Of a stretch of 64,000 bases of DNA, positions 23,731-34,972 are shown piece after piece. Below the pieces are notes generated by a model, which did no database searches, was not told the DNA's origin, and saw nothing but the letters and a program-made list of their open reading frames with translations. Both the position numbers and the translations under genes were made by a program. The DNA comes from Sambucus nigra (taxonomy: Eukaryota; Streptophyta; Magnoliopsida; Dipsacales; Adoxaceae): NCBI GenBank assembly GCA_949130495.1, contig OX422221.1, forward strand, positions 24,935,917-24,999,916, read 5' to 3'. The first letter of the stretch is position 1. Each line of letters begins with the position of its first letter.

Positions 23731-24524
23731 TCCCTCCGGACAATCCTAGCGTCTATGGCCGTGTCTACCACACACAAAACATCGGCCTCTGAAGTTACTC
23801 CCCCTCTGACCCTGCTGCTGACGGTGTCGGCCTTGCTGACTTGGGACTTTATTCCTCTTTCAAAACTGCTTCACTTTACCACGTTGTTGACTAGACTCAC
23901 TTTTTCCTTGGTCTTGCTGGCCTTGAGAGGAAATTTGCGGAAAAACTATGTCAGGGTGCGGACAATCCATCCACTTGTGACCCGGCTGTACACATTTATA
24001 GCAGAGTTTTGAAATTCTTCGCTGGTCAGATTGTAGTTTATCCCCAGTCTGATTCGGACAAGATTTACGTTTGTGATCGTCCATTCCACAACTGAAACAC
24101 CTCTTTGTGACTTCACTGGGACCTTGGCTTTGTTGACCCTGACGCTTTTGGGTTTCCCCGCACAATTTGTTACCCTCGTGGCTCTTATGGGACTGAAGAG
24201 CTTGTTGTTGCGATTTTTGTGTCTTCACACACTTGTTATTGCCAGTCACGACAGACTGACTGTACTCTCTAGATCTTTTGCCCCCATGAGCTGTGTGTTG
24301 CATTCTTGATACTGCAAGACCACAGTGGTAACTGCTTGTGCCACGATACCTGCTAACTCTGCGATTGATATTCTCTCTGGGGATACCCGAGGTGTGAGTC
24401 GATTTTGCTCGTTGCCTCCCCTAACCGTTTTAGCTAGTTCTTCTCGACGATCCATCTGAAAATTTAAGTAAATTTGGATGAGTTCATCATTCGTATAAAC
24501 AATCGCAGAAGCACGAATTCCCAA
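23731..24524 (-). pseudogene. Element A gag remnant with three zinc knuckles
   Basis: The 5' frame (24246-24524) has the gag N-terminus with ISIAELAGIVAQAVTTV, the counterpart of [13 protein letters not shown] in element B. It then jumps to the basic C-terminal region: about 600 bp that hold the gag core in element B are missing. The C-terminal frame (23860-24303) holds two CX2CX4HX4C knuckles (CFSCGMDDHKRKSC, CYKCVQPGHKWMDC). A third (CFVCGRHGHRR-stop-DC) lies at ~23743-23786 after a frame break. Element B has only one knuckle. Confidence 0.85.
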
Positions 24525-24632
24525 TGTATAGAGATGAACACAACATTCCTAATATTTAGGGCTCTATATCAAAGAAAGCAACGCTGAAAGCATAATAAGC
24601 TGCGCAGATCCTAAAGGACGCTAGAACCTGAT

Positions 24633-24644
24633 GCTCTGATACCA
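24633..24644 (-). promoter_or_regulatory. Element A primer-binding site (initiator tRNA-Met)
   Basis: The minus strand reads TGGTATCAGAGC, complementary to the 3' end of initiator tRNA-Met, 2 bp from the 5' LTR end. It is the start site of minus-strand cDNA synthesis. Confidence 0.95.
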
Positions 24645-24646
24645 CC

Positions 24647-25220
24647 TGTGACACCCCGCCTAATTAAATACCGGGCGATCACTCCTTTATTAAATTAAAA
24701 TCAAGGTGAACAGTTGGTTCATTCTTAGCATCACTGTCGTAAAAATATACTTTTTCCAAATTAACACCCTAATTAATTAAGCTAAGTGTCAAAACCATTT
24801 TTTAATCTTTCTAACCAAATTGTATTTTTAAAGAAAAACTTATTTATTTAATTATTAACCACATTTTCAATAAGTAAGAATCATACAACAATTATCCTGG
24901 AACATAATCCAATTACCGTAAACATTCAACATCCCAAAATCCCAACATTTAAAACTAAATGTAAAACATACATGCTGAATAAATCCCAAAGTAACAGTAC
25001 TAGGAATAACTGAAATACAAATGTCCCAACAGAACAGATAAATAGTGGAAATGGAGACACATGCCCCAATAACTGAGAATCATAGGAGTGGAATCAAGTA
25101 AATGAAATCGTCTAAGCAAGTGGCCTGCAACTCCCACCTAAGCTGCAGCACGTTCCTTCCAAGGGATCCTAAGTAAGACGCCCATGTGGCTGGGAACCTG
25201 TAGTACATACATATATATAT

Positions 25221-25273
<53 letters not shown>

Positions 25274-27709
25274 GGGTCAGAGCCCGATAGTGTATATGAT
25301 TTAAAAATTGTTTAGCAAGTATTTAAATTGATACAGGCCAATGCAACAACATATTAGTGCGACACTCTCTTGAGAAATTCTCACCTCTCTTCTAATGTAC
25401 ACACCTATCTCACTAACCTTACCAGTGGTCTATCTCATCATATATCACTCTATCCTTTCCCAATGGTTTAACTTATCTTAGGTTATTCGCAGGATTCAAA
25501 ATTTAACGATTCAATTGTTTGAAAAGAATATTTCAATTAGTAACCAAAGTTCTCATTTTAACTTTATTAATCAATAAAGTTTTCCAGTGTAAAATTATAC
25601 TTTCTCAAAACAAGTATTTACAAATTTGAGTCATCAACCATGTCCTACATATCAAATCACAGTAGGCAGTTCCAGATTTCAGAATTTCATATATATATTA
25701 ACTACTCATAAAATATATATATATCATAACAGCACCCCAAATAAAAACTATGGTGCGGGCATACTCTACTATCCAAACCCTGTATCACTCATATTAAGGG
25801 GAATACAAATTCGGAATCACTCTCGAATTGTATTAAGACATTCGCAAACAATATTGAGGCGAAGCATAGATTCCATGTCTCTAAGAGGATGGCACATACC
25901 CGCGTCTCTTAGGACCGTCTGAACTATCTATTCGATAGCCTTTACCAAGGATATCTAGCTTCTAGGGTACAACTCAATATCCCCCATAAAGGTCCCATCG
26001 AGATAAGACTGTCCCAGCGCGGTAACCTCAGGGATAGCAAGTAGCGTGGGCATGTTTTCACACATAGATAGCATATGCATACACAATCATATAACTATAC
26101 TAATATTACCAGGTCAATATTGGGTATATTCCCAAATCCCATAGTTACGACTTTTATCCATATTATCATATTTTAGTAAACACTTATAACGGTTCGTTTC
26201 TAACCTTGATTCGGTATTATTCCAATGTACCACACAACTCTCATGACTTTATTCTCCAAATTATAAAATTCAGTAGGTATACACATTTGTCCCAAAGTAA
26301 CTCTCTTACGTGTCTCTCTCTTTAAATCATAAATTCACCGACCCTTATGTAATTATCCCAAAATACAATCTTTGCCCGACATCAAGGGTCCCAAACTTTA
26401 TTCACATGTCCTACTGGTCTTCCCTATCCCCCAAAACATTTTATTAAGGATTCCCAAGCATTATTTCACAATAAATTGAACTTAACTAATTTAGAAAGGG
26501 AAATAGGAGTCTGCCAGGAGGGGTCGATCGATCAAGGTCTGGGGCTCGATCGATCGAACCTTCGATCGATCGAAGCTCTGGGCTCGATCGATCGATCAAG
26601 CAGGTATTGCGATTTCTGCAGTTTTGCAGTTACGGGTTCTAACACATTTCTTCATCCAAATCCATATTTTTCAATCCCAAACATCTCAAAAATTGTACTA
26701 CCAACATTATATCATCCTATTAGGTATTTCCAACGTGAAGCATGAGGAATTCTATCATTATACATGGATTAACCAACCAAAAATTATTATAATTATCAAG
26801 AACCCTAGAATTCTCTTAAACATGGTTCTAACAAGTATTTCCAAAAATTTCCTTCTTGTAAACATCATCATTTCGTGGGTAATTCCTCTACATGGAAAGG
26901 GTTTCCAGAATTATCAATTTATTCATCACTACATGCAATTTCCTCACTCATATCTTAGGTTTCTTCCATAAAAACTCATTCTAATTACTCATACACTAAT
27001 ATAAAAGATGCACCAATGAAATAAGCAAGATAAAAACTTGCCTGGGGTTTTTGACATTCTGGTTTGCGGATGATTTTGGTGTGGTTGCGTTCCCGCGATC
27101 TACGCGTTGGTGGTGGTGGCGGTGCAAACAGATGGATTTTGGGCCTTGAATTTGCCTTGAGAGCTCTCTCCTTCCTCTCCTATGGCCGTTCTTGTGTTTG
27201 TGTTTTCTAACCCTAGCTGACTAACCTAAATGGTTGATATAGATTACTGATTTTCGTGGGTTTAATTACCCAAAAATGTGAAATGTCCAAAACGCCCTCC
27301 CGGGGTACCAATTAGGCCTAAAAACGCCCCGAGACCCAAACTAAACCCCCGGGTACACTTTTTTTACTATCTCGGCCCTTCCGGACGCGTTGGCGCACTC
27401 AAAACGACCATACGAACAACTTATAAAATATTCACTTTTATTTATCAATATTTAGTCCCGACGCGACACGGGCGCGTCCCGACTCAAATTTCCAAAATTG
27501 TCATTTCATTCACTCGTGACATTTAATATAACCAATATTACATATTACTTTGCTCATTAGTAATATTCAACAAATTTCCCATAATTACTAACTCTCGTCA
27601 CGTTAATAATTATAACATAATTAATTTCCGGATTTTTATTAAATAATTAACTCACATTAAATTTTATAAATCCCCAAATTAATATAGCATAAAAATACGG
27701 GGTATTCCA
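24647..27709 (-). repeat. Element A 5' LTR
   Basis: Runs from TGTGACACCCCG to GGGGTATTCCA in plus orientation, 3063 bp. It is nearly collinear with the 3' LTR. The main length difference is contraction of the GATCGATC palindrome cluster (26523-26603). It has a (GA)n tract at ~25224-25271. Confidence 0.95.
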
Positions 27710-28437
27710 ACGGCTCAACTAAAAATATAAAAGTACAACCAAGGTGTATGTATGGGTTGTGCTCGGTTTAAGGGTTGGTTTGAGTTAAGGGAATGATTTT
27801 GACTTCAGGCATGACTTTTGACTTTCTTTCCGTTTTCAAACTTTGCACTGTTAAAATTTCTCTGTTTCAACTCCGACTGATACGTCGTTTGAACTTAGGC
27901 ATCCCTTGATTCAAGGCCTTTAATTTCTGTGTTTGGTCCATGTCCGAATTAAGTCATCTAAATTTACAATATTTCCCCCGAAGGTGCGTAAGTGACCTTT
28001 TCATGCTCAATTTGTGTTCGGACTTCACCGCTTCCTTTTTAATCCTGCTAATACTAAAAAAACTTGAATACGAGATTAGCAATAAATATAAGATGTGAGC
28101 ATGAAGTTCTCAAAATTGCATTATTGGCCCCATTTATTCCGAAATTTGTAATTTTCTTTTAAATGTCAAAAATAACTTTAACAACTCTTTATTAATGATG
28201 CAACGGGATTAACATGACCTAGATTTGGGTATAAATAATACAAAATAATGCACTCATCATTAATAAAATGTTAAAATCTACAATTTAAATCTGATTTTAA
28301 TTCTTATTGAAATTCTCATTTTTTAAAATCAAACCAACATTTTCATTAACAAAGGTAATTAAATCCTACAAAAATATTCTTTTTATTTTTATTTCAAAAG
28401 GAGTTATTTAAGGTTTTAAAATTTACGAGATACTACA

Positions 28438-28870
28438 CCATGAAGCATGGATCTAGCCATCTCTTTTATCATCCCATTCTTCCTTTCAACTATCCCATTT
28501 TGGTGACGAGTGTGAATGACCGAAAACTCATATTTGATGCCCACTTCATAACAATAGCTATCCACTTCGGTTACTTTAAATTCAGTGTCGTTTTTACTAC
28601 AGATTCTATTGATAGTGAGACCGTGTTAGTTTGGTAGGACACAACACTTAGTTTTTTGGATCTCAATCCTATTAGAATGTTCTCTAAGAAATCCCATGAT
28701 AGAGTATCTAGAAAAGTCATCGTCCATCATGAGAATGTATCTCTTACCACCTAAACTCTTCGAGCGAGTAGGACCCATAAGATCGATATGAATCAACTCC
28801 AAAACACATGTGGTTGTAATGGTATTCAATTTTCGATGGGGACTTCGAATTAGTTTCCCTCGTTGGCAAG
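28438..28870 (-). pseudogene. Ty1/copia integrase fragment
   Basis: On the minus strand the sequence encodes GPCQRGKLI (the tail of the integrase zinc region), ELIHIDLMGPTRSKSLGGKR with YILMMDDDFSRYSI (first catalytic Asp region) and, after a frame break, IKYEFSVIHTRHQNGIVERK with the catalytic Glu. This is the copia integrase core. It is interrupted at 28437 by the Tat/Athila LTR within the ARSMLHG motif and fades out near 28940. It is the oldest layer of this nest. Confidence 0.9.
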
Positions 28871-28950
28871 GCCCATAAATCTAGGAAATTAGTTTCCCAT
28901 GTGATGGTAAGACATAAACGAGGTCCTTTTAAACTAATCTCTCAAGATAT

Positions 28951-29570
28951 CACTACAAGAATTTGCATCATTAGCAACATACAAATTATGTTGCTAAAGT
29001 TAGAAATATGCTGCTAAAAGGTATTGGCAACATATTTTGCTATGTTGCTAGCTTGTTGCCCATTGCCTGTCTAGGAAACCCTTTAGCAACACAGCAGACA
29101 TGTGTTGCTGAATGTATACTTTTGGCAACACGCAATTGTGTTGCCAAAAGTATTTTATAATTTGTCAAATTTATAATAAAAAATATTATTTGTGTTGCCA
29201 AAAGTCACTCAACAGCAACAAAAATAATTGTGTTGCCAAAAGCTACACATTTTGGCAACATAAGAGCTGTGTTGCCAAAAGGCTATACATTTGACAACAC
29301 AAGTCTTGTGTTACCAAAAGTCACTGAACAACAAAAAAAGTAATTGTGTTGCCAAAGGTATAGCTTTTGGCAACATAAGAGTTGTGTTGCCAAAAGGGTA
29401 TACCTTTGGCAACACAGGTCTTGTGTTGCCAAAAGCTATACCTTTGGCAACACAAGAGCTGGGTTGCCAAAAGTTATCTTTTTGCAACAAAATATTTGTT
29501 TCCATGTCCAAAGTGATAGATGTAGATAATAACTTTCGGCGACAAAAAATTGTGTTGCCAAAAGTACTAG
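28951..29570. mobile_element. CACTA (En/Spm) element end with hairpin subterminal repeats
   Basis: Begins CACTACAAGAATTTGC (28951), a canonical plant CACTA terminus. It is followed by some ten inverted-repeat units of the type ttttggcaacaca-N-tgtgttgccaaaag up to ~29560. These subterminal repeats are transposase-binding sites in known CACTA elements. No TTCTTGTAGTG end was found to the right, so the element is truncated or its other end has been lost. Confidence 0.75.
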
Positions 29571-30479
29571 ATTTTTATTTATCACCTATTATTTTTTTCG
29601 CAATTGAATTTTTTTTTTAAATTGCACTTTTTTCATCAAACATACAACCTTATAATCCAAAATAACATTGCAAAATAATAGAAAATTCCACAATTTTCAA
29701 CCAAATCTCATAAATATGAATTACAAAATAATATTTCATCACAATCCAAGTATAAAGGTACAAAATAAATGCGTCCCAAATACGAACATAACAAATCCCA
29801 ACACATCAAAAGATGTTAAAAAAGTCCACGCAAACTAAAACGACGTCGACAATATGGCTCCCCTACACATAAGAAACCCCAGCTCCAAGCCACCAGGAAC
29901 ATATTAACTCCAAGCAAAATCCATCATCAACCTGCACAAAATACAAAAATAAATGACTACATAAGTTTTTATAACTTCAAATGCGTGTATGTTTAACTTA
30001 ATCAATTTAAAACACTATTTAATTTCAGAAAATTTCGGCAGAGTTTCCTTTGTTTATTCATGAAATCCAACCTGTTTTTAACATTAAAATAAATCCAACA
30101 GCAAAAAACACCGCTAAACCACCATTAAATCCCTTTCACCGATTTAATATCTAAAAATAGTATCCGAGTAGCTACATAAACTTAAATAAGTATCCGAGTA
30201 GCTACATAAACTTAAATAAGTATCCGAGTAGCTACGTACCTCGATCCTCCGTACCCATTGACTTTTCCATGTATCGCAAATCCATTTTTATTCTACACAA
30301 AATACAAAATAAATTATATTATATCCGACTCCAAAAGATAATAATAATTTATAACTATTATAGTTATATATAAATAGTTAGATATAACTGTTATAGAAAC
30401 AGTTATAATAGTTTATATATATATAAATTGTTTATATATTTAACTATATAAACTGCTGTTCATATTTTTTTTCATATAT

Positions 30480-30516
<37 letters not shown>

Positions 30517-30555
30517 ACTGTATTATACATATATATATATATATATATACAGAAA
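29571..30555. other. Non-coding, possible CACTA interior, 30-bp tandem repeat
   Basis: No ORF with recognisable motifs. A 30-bp unit (tatccgagtagctacataaa plus cttaaataag) is repeated 2.5 times at 30161-30236. From 30320 the sequence becomes AT-rich, with (TA)n runs at 30476-30550. Confidence 0.6.
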
Positions 30556-30971
30556 TTCTCTAAAACGGACGTCCGTTTTTTGGCTAAAAACGGACTGATT
30601 TTTAAAAAATAGTAAAATGCATTTTTTTGAGTTGATTTTTTTCTGGTATATATAGACATACATGGGTACCCCCCCAAAAAAAATCAACTCAAAATGAATT
30701 TGTTTGCTATTTTAAAAAAATCTTTCAAAATCTGTCTATATATGTCAATATATGTTTGGGTTTGCGCCAGCTAAATCTGACAGATTTTGAAAGATTTTTT
30801 TAAAATAGTAAAAAAATTCATTTTGAGTTGATTTTTTTTGTAGGGGTACCAATGTATGTCTATATATCTCAGAAAAAAAATCAACTTAAAAAAATGCATT
30901 TTACTATTTTTAAAAAATCGGACCATTTTGGTCCGTTTTTAGTCCCAAAAACGGACGTCCGTTTAAGAGAA
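30556..30971. mobile_element. Foldback MITE with ~185-bp inverted arms
   Basis: The 416-bp segment is one large imperfect hairpin. It starts ttctctaaaacggacgtccg and ends cggacgtccgtttaagagaa. The arms continue through tagtaaaatgcattttttt, tatatagacatacat and ttcattttgagttgatt-type blocks to ctgtc|gacag around a ~40-nt loop at ~30740-30780. A second, shorter palindrome (ttgagttgatttttt...aaaaaaaatcaactcaa) sits inside each arm. It lies between a (TA)n tract and a (CT)n tract. No target duplication could be settled. Confidence 0.8.
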
Positions 30972-30972
30972 G

Positions 30973-30973
<1 letters not shown>

Positions 30974-31014
<41 letters not shown>

Positions 31015-31330
31015 ATATATATATATATATATATACTAACAGTATATATACTAACAGATATATATATACATACTGAGTATATATACTAACAGGTGTATAT
31101 TGTTAGTATACATACCGAGTATAGTATGTATATATATACATACTGAGATATATATATACATACTGAGATAAATATGTAAATATAACATATATATACATAT
31201 ATAAACTTGTATACATATATATGTATATATGTATATATGAACAATATATATGTATAAATGTAATACATGTATATATGTATATAATGTATATAATGTATGG
31301 GATGTTTAAACTAATGTGCACCCATTGATG
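30974..31330. repeat. (CT)n and TA-rich microsatellite block
   Basis: (CT)n at 30974-31010, (TA)n at 31011-31036, then interspersed catactgag/ctaacag/tatatata units to ~31300. ORFs across it read as Tyr/Ile repeats and are not genes. Confidence 0.85.
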
Positions 31331-31369
31331 GGATGTTTTTATACCTATGCAATTATTTGCAAATGTACA

Positions 31370-34230
31370 TTGTATAGTCAAACCGGAATTCCCATGACTC
31401 GGATCGGTTACTACGAGTTACATTGGTCCCGTTCGAGGTGTTCGTGCCTCTTACGGGACAATTTTATGTCTGTTTTACGTTTTCACCCTTCAGTGTCACA
31501 TTTTTATTCTTAAGTCTCACTTTTTGTAAATTTAAGTCGTACACTCAAATCGGGAGGGCAGTGACTACACGGCCGGTTCCTAAACTTACATTGGTCCCGT
31601 GCGAGGTGTTCGTGACTCTTACGGGACCATTTTGTGGTTGTTTTACGTTTTCACCATTCGATTGCATGTTTTTATGCTTAAGTCTAATTTTTTACAAATT
31701 TATGTCTTACACTCAAACCGGGAGTCCCATGATTACGCGGTCGGTTCCTATGAGTCACATTGGTACCGTGCGAGTTGTTCGTGACTCTTATGAGACTGTT
31801 ACGTGTTTGTTTTACATTTTCACCCTTCAATGGCATATTTTTATTCTTAAGTCTAATTTTTGGCAAATTTACGTCGTACACTCAAACCGGGATCCCCGTG
31901 ACTACGCGGTCGGTTCCAACGAGTGACATTGGTCCCGTGCGAGGTGTTCATGACTCTTACGCAACTGTTCTGTGGTTGTTTTACGTTTTCACCCTTCGAC
32001 GGCATGTTTTTATGCTTAAGTCTAAATTTTTACAAATTTGCGTCGTACACTCAAACCGGGAGCCCCGGGACTACGCGATCGATTCCTAGTGGTCACATTG
32101 GTCCCGTGCGAGGCGTTGGTGACTCTTACGGGGCCGTTATGTGTTTGTTTTACGCTTTAACCCTTCGATCTCATGTTTTTATTCAAAAGTCTCACTTTTG
32201 CCAAATTTACGTCGTACACTCAAACCGGGAGCTCCGTGACTACGCGGTCGGTTCAAACGAGTGACATTGGTCCCGTGCGAGTTGTTCGTGATTCTTACGC
32301 GACCGTTCTGTGTTTGTTTTACGTTTTCACCCTTCGATGGCATGTTTTTATGACTAAGTCTAATTTTTTGCAAATTTAGGTTGTACACTCAAACCGGGAG
32401 CCCCGTGACTAGGCGATCGATTCTTACAAGCCACATTAGTCCCGTGCGAGGTGTTCGTGACTCTCACGGGACCGTTTTGTTGCTGTTTTACATTTTCACC
32501 CTTCGATGGCATGTTTTTATGGTTAAGTCTAATTTTTTGCAAATTTACGTCGTACACTCAAACCGAGAGCCCCGTGACTACGCGATCAGTTCCGCCGAGT
32601 CACATTGGTCCCGTGCGAGGTGTTCGTTACTCTTACGGGACCGTTTTGTGGCTATTTTACACTTTCACCCTTCGATGACATGTTTTTACGGTTAAGTCTA
32701 ATTTTTTGCAAATTTACGTCGTACACTAAAACCGAGAGCCCCGGGACAACGCGGTCGGTTCATAGTGATAACATTGGTCCCATGCGAGGTGTTCGTGACT
32801 CTTACGGGACCATTGTGTGGCTGCTTTACGTTTTCACCCTTCGATGGAATGTTTTTATGCTAAAGTCTAATATTTTACAAATTTACGTCTTACACTGAAA
32901 CCGGGAGCCCCGTGACTACGCGATCGGTTCCTATGAGTCACATTGGTCCCGTGCGAGGTGTTCGTGACTCTTACGGGACCGTTCTGTGTTTGTTTTACAT
33001 TTTCACCCTTTGATGGCATGTTTTTATGCTTAAGTCTAATTTTTTATAAATTTACGGCTTACACTCAAATCGGGAGCCCCGTGACTACGCGATCGGTTCC
33101 TATCAGTCACATTGGTCCCGTGCGAGGTGTTCGTGACTCTTACGGGACCGTTATGTGTTTGTTTTACATTTTCACCCTTAGATGGCATGTTTTTATGCTT
33201 AAGTCTTATTTTTTGCAAATTTACGTCGTACACTCAAACCGGGATCCCCGTGACTACGCGGTCGGTTCCAACGAGTGATATTGGTCCCGTGCAAGGTGTT
33301 CGTGACTCTTACGTGACCGTTCTATGTTTGTTTTACATTTTCACCCTTCAATGGCATGTTTTTATGCTTAAGTCTAATTTTTTACAAATTTACGTCGTAC
33401 ACTCAAACCGGGATCCTCGTGACTATGCGGTCGGTTCCAACGAGTGATATTGGTCCCGTGCAAGGTGTTCGTGACTCTTACGCGACCGTTCTGTGTTTGT
33501 TTTACATTTTCACCCTTTAATGGCATGTTTTTATGCTTAAGTCTAATTTTTTGCAAATTTACGTCGTACACTCAAATCGGGATCCCCGTGACTACGCGGT
33601 CGGTTCCAACGAGTGACGTTGGTCCCGTGCAAGGTGTTCGTGACTCTTACGCGACCGTTCTGTGGATGCTTTATGTTTTCACCCTTCGATGGCATGTTTT
33701 TATGCTTAAGTCTATTTTTTTGTAAATTTACGTCGTACACTCAAATCGGGAGCCTCGTGACTACGCGGTCGGTTCCTACGAGTCACATTGGTCCCGTGCG
33801 AGGTGTTCGTGAGTCTTACGCGACCGTTATGTGTTTGTTTTACATTTTCACTCTTCGATGGCATGTTTTTATGCTCAAGTCTAATGTTTTGCAAATTTAC
33901 GTCTTACACTCAAACCGGGAGCCCCATGACTACGCGATCGGTTCCTACGAGTCACATTGGTCCCGTACGAGGTGTTCGTGACTCTTACGCGACCGTTCTG
34001 TGTTAATTTTTACATTTTCACCCTTCAATGGCATGTTTTTATGCTTAAGTATAATTTTTTGCAAATTTACGTCGTACACTCAAACCGGGATCCCCGAGAC
34101 TACGCGATCGGTTCCAACGAGTGACATTGGTACCGTGCGAGGTGTTCCTGACTCTTACGCGACCGTTCTGTGGTTGTTTTACGTTTTCACCCTTCGACGG
34201 CATGTTTTTATGCTTAAGTCTAATTTTATG
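31370..34230. repeat. Tandem array of 17 satellite monomers, 169 bp each
   Basis: The anchor 'ggtcccgt' (or a close variant) lies at 31424, 31593, 31762, 31931, 32100, 32269, 32438, 32607, 32776, 32945, 33114, 33283, 33452, 33621, 33790, 33959 and 34129. Every interval is 169 bp except the last (170). Each monomer has the order cgtcgtacactcaaaccggg, gactacgcggtcggttcc, ggtcccgtgcgaggtgttcg, tgactcttacgggaccgtt, gttttcacccttcgatggc, atgtttttatgcttaagtct. In many monomers ggtcccgt and acgggacc can form an 8-bp stem. Because 169 is not divisible by 3, partial ORFs appear in shifting frames; none is a gene. The array ends next to a polypurine tract and LTR. Confidence 0.97.
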
Positions 34231-34253
34231 CTTAAGTTAATTTTGTGTATATT

Positions 34254-34269
34254 GAAATTGGTGGGGGAA
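34254..34269 (+). other. Polypurine tract of an LTR element
   Basis: ttgaaattggtgggggaa lies directly before the TG of the LTR at 34270. This is the standard position of the plus-strand primer, so the LTR at 34270 is a 3' LTR and the satellite array lies in the element's 3' untranslated region. Confidence 0.65.
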
Positions 34270-34583
34270 TGTTGGATAAATTTCAATATTATATAATGTT
34301 TTAATTATATTACTTGATGATTTATTTTTAGTTGTTAATATTTTATTATATTAATTGGTGTTTATTTTAAACATAGTTTGGGTTTTATTTTAGAAGGTAG
34401 AAACATGAGCAAATGGGTGTGAATGATATGAGAGTGCTTAAAATCCCATATTGTCCCACATTGGAAGAGTACTACAAAAAGTAGTGGTATATCAGCTAAA
34501 GGACGACTAAGACTCTTAGTTGACAAGTCAAACAAGAGGCTATAATCCTACGCATTGCGCGAAAGGGACACACGTAAGCGGGA

Positions 34584-34596
34584 CACGTGACACGTG
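34584..34596 (+). promoter_or_regulatory. Double G-box (CACGTG) in the LTR
   Basis: Two CACGTG hexamers are spaced 7 bp start to start (34584 and 34591), within a cluster of acacgtaag/gacacg repeats about 370 bp upstream of the LTR TATA box. G-boxes bind plant bZIP/bHLH factors, including ABA- and light-response regulators. That they act in this LTR is inference. Confidence 0.5.
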
Positions 34597-34963
34597 ACAC
34601 ACGTAAGTGGGACACGCGGCGCGCGAAAGGGCGATTGGGCGACTTAGAGCGCATTGCGCGCTTTGACGTGCACTTGGCACTTCACATCGTCGCTTGGAGC
34701 ATGAGAGCCTAAAGTTTTGACGAAGTAAAATAGATCAACGACTATGATTAAACGATCTGATCAAAGGGTTTAAAATTCGAAACGACTTGATCTAAACCGT
34801 TAGATGAACTCGTAGTGTTTTGTATAGGGTATGTTCATTCGTTTATGATGGAACGCCTAATCTAAACCGTTAGATCAAAGTTGTTCTAATCAGACACGGT
34901 CCAACGGCTGCTAAGTCGCTACATGAAGAGCTGTGACTGTTAAAGAATAGTCACAAAAATGGC

Positions 34964-34972
34964 TATAAAAAG
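34964..34972 (+). promoter_or_regulatory. LTR TATA box
   Basis: tataaaaag within ggctataaaaagagtttcag, on the plus strand in the second half of the LTR. It agrees with the orientation given by the polypurine tract. Confidence 0.6.

Larger units (their letters stand above)
17021..27709 (-). mobile_element. Tekay/Del-like Ty3/gypsy element A, complete but dead
   Basis: A 10.7-kb LTR retrotransposon on the minus strand, flanked by a perfect 5-bp TSD ACGGC (17016-17020 and 27710-27714). The LTRs are 17021-20162 and 24647-27709. The PBS (24633-24644) matches initiator tRNA-Met, and a polypurine tract lies next to the left LTR. Gag has lost its core domain and pol carries many stops. The order PR-RT-RH-IN-chromodomain identifies a chromovirus, and the ~3-kb LTRs fit the Tekay/Del group. 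The first ~580 bp of the two LTRs differ at about 15 positions by eye. Confidence 0.95.
15264..28437 (-). mobile_element. Tat/Athila-like LTR, split by element A
   Basis: The LTR starts TGTAAAATTTT next to the PBS (15264) and ends GATACTACA (28437). Without the inserted element A and one TSD (17021-27714) it is about 2480 bp. It contains the phrase cgggtcgaacccagagagat, typical of plant Tat-group LTRs. To the right it interrupts copia integrase coding sequence, so the Tat element inserted into an older copia copy. To the left the element is truncated in gag. A G-rich segment (16200-16560) and AT-rich interior carry no gene. Confidence 0.65.

Noticed and set aside
31370..34230. Regularly spaced repeats as a possible CRISPR array
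   Set aside because: Units are contiguous 169-bp monomers with no unique spacers, in a plant genome with no cas genes.
31423..34296. Series of overlapping ORFs of 60-167 codons with similar peptides on both strands
   Set aside because: They are frame-shifted translations of the 169-bp satellite (169 is not a multiple of 3) and have no independent coding evidence.
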